Origin: Cryobacterium arcticum
Lineage (GTDB): Bacteria; Actinomycetota; Actinomycetes; Actinomycetales; Microbacteriaceae
Length of the DNA: 64,000 nucleotides
NCBI RefSeq assembly: GCF_003185895.1
Contig: NZ_QHLY01000005.1
Span: 517,475 to 581,474 of the forward strand
Direction: 5' to 3'
A program made the position numbers and the translations under genes. Numbering within the stretch: position 1 is the first letter of the stretch; each line of letters begins with the position of its first letter. A model generated the notes under the pieces. It was not told where the DNA came from, did not search any database, and saw only the letters and a program-made list of their open reading frames with translations. Shown in pieces: positions 26,206-34,316 of the stretch.

Positions 26206-27216
26206 ATGACTGACCTGAAAATCGGACTCTCCCTCGGCAGCGTCGGCGGCGACTTCCGCACCATGATCGACCTCGCCCGGCAGGCCGAGGAGCACGGCTT
26301 CGACCTGGTGACCGGCGGCGATAGCGGCTCCGAGTCGTTCGCGTTGATGGGAGCGCTGGCGGTGAGCACCGAACGCGTGCAACTGATCACGAGCATCGCC
26401 GGCTGGACGCGCACCCCGGCCACGATGGCGCACGCCGCCGCCACGGTCGCCAACCTCAGCGGCGGCCGGTTCAGCCTGGGCATCGGCCCCACCCCCAAGG
26501 CCTGGGTGACCGGCTGGCACGGCCTGGAGTTCGACCCGGTGATCCCGCGCATGCGGGAGTACCTGACCGCGGTGCGGGCCTGCCTCGATGCTTCCGCCGA
26601 CGCCCCCACGGATGTCGACGGCGAGTTCTTCCCCAGCCACGGCTTCGCCAACTGGGATATCGAACTGGCCGAGCCGGTTCCCCTGGTACTCGGGGTGTCG
26701 CAGCGGCACATGACCGAGCTCTCGGGCGAGCTCTGCGACGGGGTGATGCTCAACTCGATCCACCCGATCGAGTGGATCGAGAAGAACGCCACCGACTACC
26801 TGGCCGCCGGTCGGGCCCGCGGCCCGCTGGCCGGGCAGCCCATCGACCGCGGCATCGGTCGGTTCGTTGGCATCCACGAGGATCGCGCCACCGCCTACGA
26901 CCTCTGCCGGGCGCAGCTGGCGTTCTACTTCGCCATCCCGTACTTCCGCACCCTGATCGAACCCTTCGGGTTCGAGGCCGAACTGGCCGCGGGCGAGAAG
27001 GCGCTGCGGGAGGGCGACAAGGCCGCCCAGATCGCGGCGGTCAGCGACCGGATGGTCGACGAGATCGCGCTGGCCGGCAGCCCCGACGAGGTGCTCGAGA
27101 AGCTCGGTCGCTACGAGGGCTTGGTCGACTGGGTCTCGTTCGGCGGCGGGTTCAACCTCGACCCGGATGCGGCGAACGCGAACTACCGCCGTCTGATCGA
27201 GGTGTTCGGCCGCTGA
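26206..27216 (+). CDS. LLM-class flavin-dependent oxidoreductase
   Basis: A 336-residue luciferase-like TIM-barrel protein using F420 or FMN. Family features: IGLSLGSVGGDFRTMIDLAR at the N-terminus, LITSIAGWTRTPATMAHAAA (second strand region), LSGGRFSLGIGPTPKAWVTG (cofactor phosphate loop), and VLGVSQRHMTELSGELCDGV. The substrate is unknown. It directly follows the alpha/beta hydrolase (8 bp gap), so the two probably act in the same pathway. Whether it uses F420 or FMN cannot be read from the sequence by eye. Confidence 0.9.
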   Translation: MTDLKIGLSLGSVGGDFRTMIDLARQAEEHGFDLVTGGDSGSESFALMGALAVSTERVQLITSIAGWTRTPATMAHAAATVANLSGGRFSLGIGPTPKAWVTGWHGLEFDPVIPRMREYLTAVRACLDASADAPTDVDGEFFPSHGFANWDIELAEPVPLVLGVSQRHMTELSGELCDGVMLNSIHPIEWIEKNATDYLAAGRARGPLAGQPIDRGIGRFVGIHEDRATAYDLCRAQLAFYFAIPYFRTLIEPFGFEAELAAGEKALREGDKAAQIAAVSDRMVDEIALAGSPDEVLEKLGRYEGLVDWVSFGGGFNLDPDAANANYRRLIEVFGR

Positions 27217-27292
27217 TCGGCCGACTGCCTCGCATGTCGCTTGCGCGACCTCCCGCGCACTGGTAGTTCTTGGACCAGATAGGCGGGAGGCC

Positions 27293-27697
27293 ATGCTGGC
27301 CATCATCATCGCAGAACTGGCGCCGGCGGCCGCCATCCTGTTCACCGTGCTCATGGCGGGTTTGATCGTCTTCCAGGCGGCGCTGATCGCGGGCGCACCG
27401 CTCGGGCATCTCGCCTGGGGCGGACAGGACCGCGTGCTGCCGGTGCAGAAGCGGCTCGGCAGCGCCATCTCGATCGGGCTCTACCTGATCTTCGCGGTGC
27501 TCGTGTTGCAGCGTGCCGGCCTGGCGAACGTGCTGCCCTGGCCGGGGGTCGTCGTCGTGGCCACCTGGGTGCTGGCCGGCTACTTCGCGCTCGGCATCGT
27601 GCTGAACGCGGTGTCGAGGTCGAAACCCGAGCGGTTGACCATGGCGCCGCTCAGCGCTGTGCTGATGGTGCTGACCGTGATCGTCGCGCTGAGCTGA
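27293..27697 (+). CDS. Small four-helix membrane protein
   Basis: A 134-residue protein with four hydrophobic segments: AAILFTVLMAGLIVFQAALI, ISIGLYLIFAVLVLQRAG, WPGVVVVATWVLAGYFALGI and LTMAPLSAVLMVLTVIVA. The pattern HLAWGGQDRVLPVQKRLGSA between segments 1 and 2 is the most conserved-looking part. I recognise this arrangement from unnamed actinobacterial membrane proteins but not a function. GGGAGG is just upstream of ATG 27293. A strong hairpin follows the stop. Confidence 0.75.
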   Translation: MLAIIIAELAPAAAILFTVLMAGLIVFQAALIAGAPLGHLAWGGQDRVLPVQKRLGSAISIGLYLIFAVLVLQRAGLANVLPWPGVVVVATWVLAGYFALGIVLNAVSRSKPERLTMAPLSAVLMVLTVIVALS

Positions 27698-27711
27698 CCC
27701 GACGCGGGCCA

Positions 27712-27768
27712 CGAGAGCGGCCGAATGGTTGTTTCCGGGGGTCCGAGGCAGCCATTCGGCCGCTCTCG
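27712..27768. repeat. 17-bp inverted repeat after a gene end
   Basis: Arms CGAGAGCGGCCGAATGG (27712-27728) and its perfect complement (27752-27768) flank a 23-base loop. It begins 15 bp after the stop of the small membrane protein. It lacks a T-tract but could end transcription or protect the 3' end. Confidence 0.8.
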
Positions 27769-27863
27769 CGGAACCTATCGCATCTCGGCGAACGCGCATG
27801 GCACGATGGTCGAAGCAATACTGTTCGTCCCCTCGCTCCCCTCACCCAACGAGAGGTGACCGC

Positions 27864-28964
27864 ATGACCGGGTCCGCCGTTGTCACCCCGGTCGCGCCGC
27901 GCCTGCAGCGAGACCGCTACGTGGTGCCGGATGTGGCGCGTGGACTGGCCATCCTGGCGATGCTGGTGGCCCATGCCGGCCCGATCATGGCCGAGCAACC
28001 GGCCGCCACCCTGTTTCTGCAGAGCCAGCTGAACGACCTCGCTTCGCCGCTGTTCGCCCTCACGATGGGCGCGGCGGCCGCGATCGTGCTGGCCAAGGCC
28101 GGCCGTGGGCCCGGCGCCGTGCGCTCGGTGATTCTGCAGAACCTCATTCGCGGCGCGATCCTGGTGGCGCTCGGGCTGCTCCTGGAGACCTGGGGCAGTT
28201 GGATCGCGATCGTGCTGTCGTTCCTGGGTATCGTGCTCGCGGTTGGCACCCCACTGGTGCTGCTGGGCACCCGCGCGCTCGTGGCCGTGCTGGCCGTGGT
28301 GCTCGTGGTGGGTGCGCCGTTGAACGACGCCGTGCTGGTGGCCACCGGTCCCTTGATCACCGCCGGCGAGCGCACCCCGGCCAGCTTTTTGCTCGAGTGG
28401 ATCTTCCTCAGCCCGCACTACCGCGTGACCAATCTGCTGCCCTGGTTCCTGCTCGGGGCGCTGCTGTTCCGCATCCACTTCGGCGGTCGCCGCACCGGCC
28501 TGGTGCTCGTGGCGATCGCGGTGCCGGCCTGGTGGCTCGGCCCGCTCTGGCGCGGCGCCACCGGCGAGCAATTCAGCGCGTCGGGCAGCTATCTCGACAC
28601 CCTGCACGACGCCGGGCTGGTGCTCTTGGCGCTCGGGATCATCATGCTGTTGGCGTCGCTCCGCGGCCGGCGGTCGTCAGCGGTGGTGCACGCCGTGTTC
28701 CTGCCGTTCCGGGCGATCGGCTCGGTGTCGCTGTCGCTCTACGTCTTCCAGGTGGCGGTGGTGGGACTGATGAGCGAGAACGGCATCCGGTTCGGCACCA
28801 CCGATCCGGTGGCGTGGCTCGTGTTGGTGCTCGGGGTGCCGCTCGTGGGCATCCTGTGGTGGCGGTTCGTGGGCAAGGGCCCGCTCGAGTGGCTGATCGG
28901 GGTGGTCTCCGGTCGCTACCGGCCCCGCCGTGCCGCGCCCGTCGACGCCCGTTCCGGGCCGTAG
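27864..28964 (+). CDS. Acyltransferase-like membrane protein (DUF418/HGSNAT type)
   Basis: A 366-residue membrane protein with about ten hydrophobic segments. The N-terminus PDVARGLAILAMLVAHAGPI carries the RG..I...L.H signature of DUF418 and heparan-acetyltransferase-like proteins, in which the His may act in acyl transfer. The C-terminus ends VGKGPLEWLIGVVSGRYRPR, matching the usual DUF418 ending GPLEW. It may modify a cell-surface polymer, but the substrate is unknown. ATG 27864 has GAGAGG about 7 bases upstream. It converges with the TetR gene at 28984. Confidence 0.85.
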   Translation: MTGSAVVTPVAPRLQRDRYVVPDVARGLAILAMLVAHAGPIMAEQPAATLFLQSQLNDLASPLFALTMGAAAAIVLAKAGRGPGAVRSVILQNLIRGAILVALGLLLETWGSWIAIVLSFLGIVLAVGTPLVLLGTRALVAVLAVVLVVGAPLNDAVLVATGPLITAGERTPASFLLEWIFLSPHYRVTNLLPWFLLGALLFRIHFGGRRTGLVLVAIAVPAWWLGPLWRGATGEQFSASGSYLDTLHDAGLVLLALGIIMLLASLRGRRSSAVVHAVFLPFRAIGSVSLSLYVFQVAVVGLMSENGIRFGTTDPVAWLVLVLGVPLVGILWWRFVGKGPLEWLIGVVSGRYRPRRAAPVDARSGP

Positions 28965-28983
28965 GGGCCGGCGACCGAGCGCG

Positions 28984-29589
28984 TCAGGCGGCTGCCTGAT
29001 GGAGCGGTTCCAGGGCCGAGTCGAGCGCCGCTTCGAGCGGCCAGGCCGACCGCATCGGCTGACTGAGCACAAGCCCGCCTTGGATCGCGGCGAGGATGAC
29101 GACGGCGATGCGCTGCGGGTCCGCCGTGCGGTCGATGTGGCCGCCGGCCTGCATCTTCGTGACGCCCTCGGCCAGTGTGTCCCTCCACGTCGCCATGCTC
29201 GCGTTGAAGAATGCTTCGAGGTCGGGGTCGGTCAGGGCGGCCTGCGTTGCCAGCGAACCGATCGGGCAGGCCCACCGGCCCAAACCCAAGTAGTACTCCA
29301 CTAGAGCTGCACGCCACTGGATCCAGGAATCCCAGGTGCTGAGGTCGTGGATGAAAGGTTCCTGGGCCGCGAGGAGCTGTTGCCCCTCCCAGGTGGCGAC
29401 TTCGCGCACGAGTTCGGATTTGCCGCCCGGAAAGTAGTGGAAGAGCTGGCTCTTGCTGGTAAGCGTGGCCGCACGCACGGTGTCGAGGGTCGTGCCGCCG
29501 ATGCCGGCGGCGAGGATCTGCTCTCCGGTGGCCTCGATGATCCGCTGCCGGGTGGCCCGACCGCGGGCGGTGATTTTCGTCTCCTCCAT
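28984..29589 (-). CDS. TetR-family transcriptional regulator
   Basis: A 201-residue regulator. The HTH domain is residues 8-55 (RGRATRQRIIEATGEQILAA, then TTLDTVRAATLTSKSQLFHYF). The C-terminal domain (WACPIGSLATQAALTDPDLE) resembles TetR_C_6-type domains. It is divergent from a small open frame and the SDR gene. The 164-bp space between them contains two nested inverted repeats (29597-29636), so it likely represses itself and the SDR gene. Confidence 0.92.
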   Translation of the reverse strand: MEETKITARGRATRQRIIEATGEQILAAGIGGTTLDTVRAATLTSKSQLFHYFPGGKSELVREVATWEGQQLLAAQEPFIHDLSTWDSWIQWRAALVEYYLGLGRWACPIGSLATQAALTDPDLEAFFNASMATWRDTLAEGVTKMQAGGHIDRTADPQRIAVVILAAIQGGLVLSQPMRSAWPLEAALDSALEPLHQAAA

Positions 29590-29596
29590 CCCTCGA

Positions 29597-29643
29597 TCGT
29601 ATCGTAGTGGACCACAGGGTCCAGACTGTGATACGAATGGACC
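29597..29643. promoter_or_regulatory. Nested inverted repeats, likely TetR operator
   Basis: Outer arms TCGTATC (29597-29603) and GATACGA (29630-29636) enclose inner arms TGGACC and GGTCCA (29608-29623, 4-base spacer). The two centres differ by only 1 bp. A third TGGACC half-site is at 29638-29643. The element begins 7 bp upstream of the TetR start codon. Confidence 0.72.
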
Positions 29644-29754
29644 GTGAAGTCCCCTACTGATGAAACGCGGTCCATGTTCCCCGAGCCCCGTGTCGCCGGC
29701 CGCACCGACGTGCGCGCTGTCGTCAGCGGCATCCTCGACGACCGGGTCGGCTGA
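29644..29754 (+). CDS. Possible 36-residue leader ORF before the SDR gene
   Basis: A short GTG-started frame (VKSPTDETRSMFPEPRVAGR, then TDVRAVVSGILDDRVG) whose TGA overlaps the SDR start codon as TGATG. That overlap is typical of translational coupling. There is no clear ribosome site in front, and the GTG touches the TetR operator, so the transcript may be nearly leaderless. It could also start at ATG 29674. It may be non-coding. Confidence 0.3.
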   Translation: MKSPTDETRSMFPEPRVAGRTDVRAVVSGILDDRVG

Positions 29755-30689
29755 TGCTCGAGACGACCGCGGCAGCGCCGTTCGGGGCGGAGTCCACCGC
29801 GCTCGAGGTGGTCGACGGCCTCGACCTGGCCGGACGATCCGCCCTCGTCACCGGCGCAAGCTCCGGAATCGGAGTGGAGACCGCCCGCGCGCTGGCCGCG
29901 GCCGGCGCGCGTGTCACGCTCGCCGTTCGGGATCTGGCGGCCGGCGAGCGAACAGCCGAGGACATCCGCTCTAGCACCGACGCCGGCACAGTGCGGGTGG
30001 CCCACCTCAACCTGGCCGACCTGGCCACGGTGCGAGCACTGGCCGCGTCGTGGACGGGACCGCTCCACATCCTGGTCAACAATGCCGGCATCATGCACAC
30101 CCCGGAATTGCGCACCCCGGCGGGCTGGGAGATGCAGTTCGCCGTCAATCACCTGGGGCACTTCGCGCTCGCGACCGCGCTGCATCCCGCGCTGGCCGCC
30201 GCCGGCGGGGCTCGCATCGTGGCGGTGAGCTCGAGCGGGCACGGCTCAAGCGGCATCCGGTTCGACGACCTGTTCTTCGAACGGGATGCCTACGATTCCG
30301 GGCTCGCCTACGGGCAGTCGAAAACGGCGAACGTGCTGTTTGCGCTCGAGGCCACCCGCCGGTGGGCGGACGACGGCATCACCGCCGCCGCCCTGATGCC
30401 GGGTGGAATCTGGACCAACCTGCAGCGACACTGGGACCCTGAGGTGTTGGCCGGGATGAAGCGCCGCTACCCGGGGAAGAGCCCCGCGCAGGGAGCGGCA
30501 ACCTCGGTCTTCGTGGCCACCCGGGCCGCGCTCGGTGTCGGCACGCCGGGGTACTACGAGGATTGCCACCCGGCCAGAATGGTGCCGGAAATCGTCGATG
30601 GGATCTACGGAGTGCTCCCGCATGCGCTCGACCCGGCCGCAGCACGCCGGCTCTGGGACGTCTCCGCCGACGTGATCGCGACGGCCTGA
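29754..30689 (+). CDS. Short-chain dehydrogenase/reductase
   Basis: A 311-residue Rossmann-fold NAD(P)-dependent oxidoreductase. The cofactor motif TGASSGIG is near residue 35, NNAG near 103, and the active site Tyr/Lys is in YGQSK near 183-187, with the catalytic Ser in VAVSSSGHGS. It resembles retinol-dehydrogenase/WWOX-like SDRs, and its substrate is unknown. The ATG overlaps the stop of a possible leader ORF. The TetR gene divergent from it suggests ligand-induced expression. Confidence 0.92.
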   Translation: MLETTAAAPFGAESTALEVVDGLDLAGRSALVTGASSGIGVETARALAAAGARVTLAVRDLAAGERTAEDIRSSTDAGTVRVAHLNLADLATVRALAASWTGPLHILVNNAGIMHTPELRTPAGWEMQFAVNHLGHFALATALHPALAAAGGARIVAVSSSGHGSSGIRFDDLFFERDAYDSGLAYGQSKTANVLFALEATRRWADDGITAAALMPGGIWTNLQRHWDPEVLAGMKRRYPGKSPAQGAATSVFVATRAALGVGTPGYYEDCHPARMVPEIVDGIYGVLPHALDPAAARRLWDVSADVIATA

Positions 30690-30727
30690 CCGCCGCCGCA
30701 CTCGCGGCGCCCGTCTGCCCTCGTTTG

Positions 30728-30771
30728 CGGACTTCGCACAGTCCCGAGGGCTCAGAACTGTGCGAAGTCCG
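30728..30771. repeat. 15-bp inverted repeat between convergent genes
   Basis: Arms CGGACTTCGCACAGT (30728-30742) and its perfect complement (30757-30771) around a 14-base loop. It sits 38 bp after the stop of the plus-strand SDR gene and 16 bp before the stop of the minus-strand SDR gene, as a bidirectional terminator would. Confidence 0.82.
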
Positions 30772-30787
30772 AAAATGAACGCTCCGC

Positions 30788-31867
30788 TTAGGCGACCGAC
30801 CAGCCGCCGTCGCTGGCGAGCACCTGCCCGTTCACGTTCACACCGTCGTCGCTGAGCAGGAAGGTGATCGACGCGGCGAGCGCATCCGCCTCGACGGCGT
30901 CGGGCAGCAGCGCCATGCCGGCGCGCACCCGCTCGGCTCCGAGCGGTGAGGCAAAGGTCGCCTCGATGTTGGTGATCGTGGGGCCCGGCGCCACCGCGTT
31001 CACCCGGATGCCGCTGGGCCCGTACATGTAGGCGCTGCTCTTGGTCAGCCCCACCACCGCGTGCTTCGACGCGGTGTAGGCCACCCCGGCCGCCGAGCCG
31101 CGGAGCGCCGCCTCGGAGGCCACGTTCACGATCGCCCCGTACTGCCGGGCGAGCATGCCGGGCACCACGGCGCGCATGAGTTTCATGGTGCCGTCCACAT
31201 TGATCGCGAAGACCCGCTTCCACACGGCGTCGCTCACCTCGTGCACCGGGGTCATGTCGTCCATGATGCCGGCCACGTTGGCGAGGGCATCGATCTGATC
31301 GCCCGCCGCCGCGAGGATGCCGGCGATGGCGTCGTCGTCGGTGATGTTCGCCACCACCGGCACGATGTCGGCGCCGGCGTGCTCGGCCGCGAACTCGTCG
31401 AGCCGTTCCTGGGAGATGTCGACCGCGATCACCCGGCCGCCCTCCCGTGCAACCCGGGAGGCGGTGGCCCGGCCGATGCCGGAACCCGCTCCGGTGACGA
31501 TCACGGTCTTGCCGGTGAACCGGCCGGTGCTCACCCGTTCCACCCACTCCGGGCGCTCGACGGCGTCGGGCCGGGTGGCGACAGGTTCGGCGGTCGTTTC
31601 GGCCGCCGCGGCAGCCGTCGCATCCGCCGCACCGGTGGCGACGGGCACCTCGCCGGCCGCGACACGGCGCACCAGCTCGTCGATCAGCTCGGGCGGGAAC
31701 TGGCCCTTGCTGAGCTTGACCAGGCGCTTGATCGCCAGCTTGCGCACCGGGCGTAGCACGTCGGCGCTCTGGCCGGCCTGCGCGAGCAGGTCGCGCAGAA
31801 TCGGTCCGCCGGTGGGGTCGTCGAGCCAGGCGCCGACGGAGGAGTCGGCCGAGAGTGTCTGTGTCAT
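30788..31867 (-). CDS. SDR oxidoreductase with an extra N-terminal helical domain
   Basis: A 359-residue protein. Residues 118-359 are a classical SDR: TGAGSGIG (cofactor), NVAG, catalytic Ser in VNVASEAALRG, YTASK (Tyr and Lys), and the C-terminal LASDGGWSVA. Residues 1-117 are extra: a helical part (LRDLLAQAGQSADVLRPVRK, LAIKRLVKLSKGQFPPELID) and an Ala-rich linker. The ATG overlaps the stop of the flavoprotein gene (ATGA), so the pair is coupled. A role with a ketosteroid-dehydrogenase-like partner suggests steroid or other alicyclic substrates (inference). Confidence 0.9.
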   Translation of the reverse strand: MTQTLSADSSVGAWLDDPTGGPILRDLLAQAGQSADVLRPVRKLAIKRLVKLSKGQFPPELIDELVRRVAAGEVPVATGAADATAAAAAETTAEPVATRPDAVERPEWVERVSTGRFTGKTVIVTGAGSGIGRATASRVAREGGRVIAVDISQERLDEFAAEHAGADIVPVVANITDDDAIAGILAAAGDQIDALANVAGIMDDMTPVHEVSDAVWKRVFAINVDGTMKLMRAVVPGMLARQYGAIVNVASEAALRGSAAGVAYTASKHAVVGLTKSSAYMYGPSGIRVNAVAPGPTITNIEATFASPLGAERVRAGMALLPDAVEADALAASITFLLSDDGVNVNGQVLASDGGWSVA

Positions 31868-33558
31868 GCGAGAGGTTCCTTTTCTTTCTGGAGATCCGCC
31901 TCCGATGGGGTCACTGGGGCGGAGTAGCTGGCCGCGTGCAGCGCGGCGAGGTAGCCGAATACCACCGCGGGGGCGATGGTCGAGCCGGGGCCGGGGTAGG
32001 TGCGGCCCATCACGGATGCGGTGGTGTTGCCGGCCGCATACAGCCCGGCGATCGGGGTGCCGCCTTCGTCGAGTACCCGGGCGTGCTCGTCGGTGAGCAG
32101 CCCGCCCTTGGTACCGAGGTCGCCGGGCACCACCTTGACCGCGGTGAACGGTCCCTTCTCCAGCGCGCCGAGGTTGGGGTTGGGCTTCACGCTCGGGTCG
32201 CCGTAGTAGTTGTCGTAAACCGTGCGGCCACGGCCGAAGTCCTCGTCGACGCCACTCTTGGCGAAGCCGTTGAACCTGTCCACGGTGGCGCGCAGCGCGG
32301 CCGGGTCGATGTGCAGCCGGGCGGCGAGCTCCTCGATGGTGTTCGCCGAGACGACGGTGCCGTTGGCGCGCAGGCTCTTGCCGCCGGCCAGCAGCGAGGA
32401 GGACAGGTAGCGGCGGCGGTGCCGGATGTCGAGGATCAACCAGGATGGAATCGTCGGCGTCTGCCGGTGGTGCTCGATCATCTCGTGGCCGAAGTCGATG
32501 TAGCTCTCCGACTCGTTGAGATACCGGTTTCCCGCCTGATCGACGATGATGCCGTACGGCATCGACCGTTCGGAGAGCATGAATGAGGCGGTGCCATCGG
32601 CCATCGGCACCGCAGAGCCCCACCAGGCGTCGTCCATCAGGGCGAGCGCGCCGCCGGCCGCCGCACCCACGTTGATGGCGGTGCCCTGGTCGCCGGCCGC
32701 GGCCGAGCTGTTGCCGGGCATGCCGTGGTACTTCTGGCGCAATTCCTTGTTCTGGGCGAACCCGCCGGCGCCCAGGATGACCCCGGCGCGGGCGCGGATG
32801 CGCACCGGTCCGTTTTCGGTGGTGACGATCGCGCCGACCACCCGGCCGTCTTCGAGTACCAGTTCGCTCACCGGGGAGTTCAGCAGCACTTCGGTGCCCT
32901 GCCGCTGGACGATCTCCATCAGGGTCATCACCAGGGCCGCGCCCAGGCCATAGAGCTTCTTGCCGCTGGCCAGGCCGCCCACGGTGCGGAAGACGAAGCG
33001 GGCGCCGCGCACAAAACCGGTCGGGGTGGACCAGGCGCGGGAGAGCAGCCAGACGTCGTCGGTCTTCAGCGGCGCCGGCAGGCCCTCGTCGGCGCGGGAG
33101 AGCTTGACGTATTCGCCCAGCCGCTTGGCGTCAAACGACTCCACCTCGATGCCGCGGCCCACCCGGCCGCCGGGCCGGTCGGGGTAGTAGTCGGGGTAGT
33201 CCTTGGCCGCGCACCAGCGCACACCGAGCCGGGCGAGCAGTGAGAACACCCGGGGCACCGAGTCGACGAAGGCCTCCCGGCGCGCGATAGAGCTGGCCGG
33301 GCCGGCATCCCCGATCGCCGCCTCCATGTAGGTGAGGGCATCGGCGCGGGAGTCCTGGATGCCGAGCTTGCGCATTAGCGGATTGTTCGGCATCCACAGG
33401 CCGCCGCCGCTGAGCATGGTGGTGCCGCCCCAGCGGCCGGTGCTTTCCACGATGAGGGCGGTGAGGCCCGCATCTGCGGCGGTGATGGCGGCGGTCAATC
33501 CCGCGGCCCCCGAACCTGCCACGAGTACATCTACTTCGCGATCCCATTGGGCGGCCAT
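31864..33558 (-). CDS. FAD-dependent oxidoreductase, 3-ketosteroid-1-dehydrogenase-like
   Basis: A 564-residue flavoprotein of the fumarate reductase/KstD superfamily. The FAD motif DVLVAGSGAAGLTAAITAAD is at residues 9-28, followed by GRWGGTTMLSGGGLWMPNN. Other family features are GVILGAGGFAQN, GIIVDQAGNRYLNES, and the C-terminal GRTYPGPGSTIAPAVVFGYL, which is close to the KstD ending. KstD enzymes introduce a 1,2 double bond in 3-ketosteroids, but a wider set of cyclic ketones is possible. ATG 33558 has GAGGAG 4-5 bases upstream. Divergent from a TetR gene with a strong operator. Confidence 0.9.
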   Translation of the reverse strand: MAAQWDREVDVLVAGSGAAGLTAAITAADAGLTALIVESTGRWGGTTMLSGGGLWMPNNPLMRKLGIQDSRADALTYMEAAIGDAGPASSIARREAFVDSVPRVFSLLARLGVRWCAAKDYPDYYPDRPGGRVGRGIEVESFDAKRLGEYVKLSRADEGLPAPLKTDDVWLLSRAWSTPTGFVRGARFVFRTVGGLASGKKLYGLGAALVMTLMEIVQRQGTEVLLNSPVSELVLEDGRVVGAIVTTENGPVRIRARAGVILGAGGFAQNKELRQKYHGMPGNSSAAAGDQGTAINVGAAAGGALALMDDAWWGSAVPMADGTASFMLSERSMPYGIIVDQAGNRYLNESESYIDFGHEMIEHHRQTPTIPSWLILDIRHRRRYLSSSLLAGGKSLRANGTVVSANTIEELAARLHIDPAALRATVDRFNGFAKSGVDEDFGRGRTVYDNYYGDPSVKPNPNLGALEKGPFTAVKVVPGDLGTKGGLLTDEHARVLDEGGTPIAGLYAAGNTTASVMGRTYPGPGSTIAPAVVFGYLAALHAASYSAPVTPSEADLQKEKEPLA

Positions 33559-33572
33559 AAGCTCCTCCTCGA

Positions 33573-33592
33573 TCCGGACAACACTGTCCGGA
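33573..33592. promoter_or_regulatory. 20-bp palindromic TetR operator
   Basis: TCCGGACAACACTGTCCGGA: perfect 8-base arms with a 4-base spacer. It lies 15 bp upstream of the flavoprotein start and ends on the first base of the TetR ATG, so one bound repressor could block both genes. Confidence 0.82.
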
Positions 33593-34164
33593 TGTACGCT
33601 ACCCCGGTGGAGACAAAATCCAAAAAAAATCGCGGACCCAGTGCCGGGCCCGAGAACCGGCGCGCGATCCTCGCGGCGGCCCGGGAAGTCTTCGCGGCCG
33701 AGGGGTTCTCCGCACCGCTGAGCGCGGTCGCCCGCCGCGCCGGAGTGGGCCAGGGCAGCCTGTACCGGCATTTTCCCGACCGGATGGCACTGGCGGTCGA
33801 GATCTTCGACGAGAACATCACGGCGCTGCAGGTCTTCGTCGAGCGCCCGGAGACGACCCTCGACGACCTGCTCGACCGGGTGATCGAACAGGCCCTGGCC
33901 TCCACCGCCCTGATCGACCTGGTCACCGCCGACCTGCACGACCCTCGCGCCGCGCACCTCTCCGAACGGCTCGACGTCATCGTGGCGCGGTTGCTCGCCC
34001 GCGAGCAGGCGGCCGGGCGCATCGGCGAGCACGTGAGCACAGCGGATGTGATCCTGGCCGTCTCGATGCTGGCCGGGATGCTCGCCCGTAGCGACGCATC
34101 CGACCGGCCCGAAGTGGCCCGCCGCGCCTGGGGACTCTTCCACGCGGCCTTCACCCCGCGCTGA
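33592..34164 (+). CDS. TetR-family transcriptional regulator
   Basis: A 190-residue regulator with HTH residues 20-65 (RRAILAAAREVFAAEGFSAP, then AVARRAGVGQGSLYRHF) and an effector domain containing LDDLLDRVIEQALASTALID. The start is uncertain: ATG 33592 has no ribosome site and GTG 33607 is also possible; the mRNA may be leaderless. It is divergent from the flavoprotein-SDR operon, with the palindrome at 33573-33592 between them. Confidence 0.9.
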   Translation: MYATPVETKSKKNRGPSAGPENRRAILAAAREVFAAEGFSAPLSAVARRAGVGQGSLYRHFPDRMALAVEIFDENITALQVFVERPETTLDDLLDRVIEQALASTALIDLVTADLHDPRAAHLSERLDVIVARLLAREQAAGRIGEHVSTADVILAVSMLAGMLARSDASDRPEVARRAWGLFHAAFTPR

Positions 34165-34174
34165 GCCTTCTGCG

Positions 34175-34242
34175 CGAGTTGCCCTCGCACGGACGAGCTG
34201 CCCCGGCACAACAGGGCAGGTCGTCCGCAGGCGGGCAACTCG
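34175..34242. repeat. CGAGTTGCCC composite inverted repeat, copy 1
   Basis: Outer arms CGAGTTGCCC (34175-34184) and GGGCAACTCG (34233-34242); inner arms GGACGA-CTGCCC (34191-34203) and GGGCAG-TCGTCC (34214-34226). It follows the TetR stop codon and precedes the MBL gene. A second copy flanks that gene on the other side. Confidence 0.82.
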
Positions 34243-34316
34243 ACCGGGCGGCCGTGCCGCCTGCCGCCCGCCGCGGCGCGGCATACTGGCGGCACACGCG
34301 AGTCGGGAGAGCCATC

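Noticed and set aside
30788..34164. Complete steroid-degradation locus
   Set aside because: Only one KstD-like protein and one SDR are present. No kshA/B, hsaA-D or mce genes are seen, so I claim similarity only.
33559..34284. Extension of the KstD-like gene through the TetR gene
   Set aside because: The added residues show no domain and overlap a clear TetR gene on the other strand. GAGGAG supports 33558.
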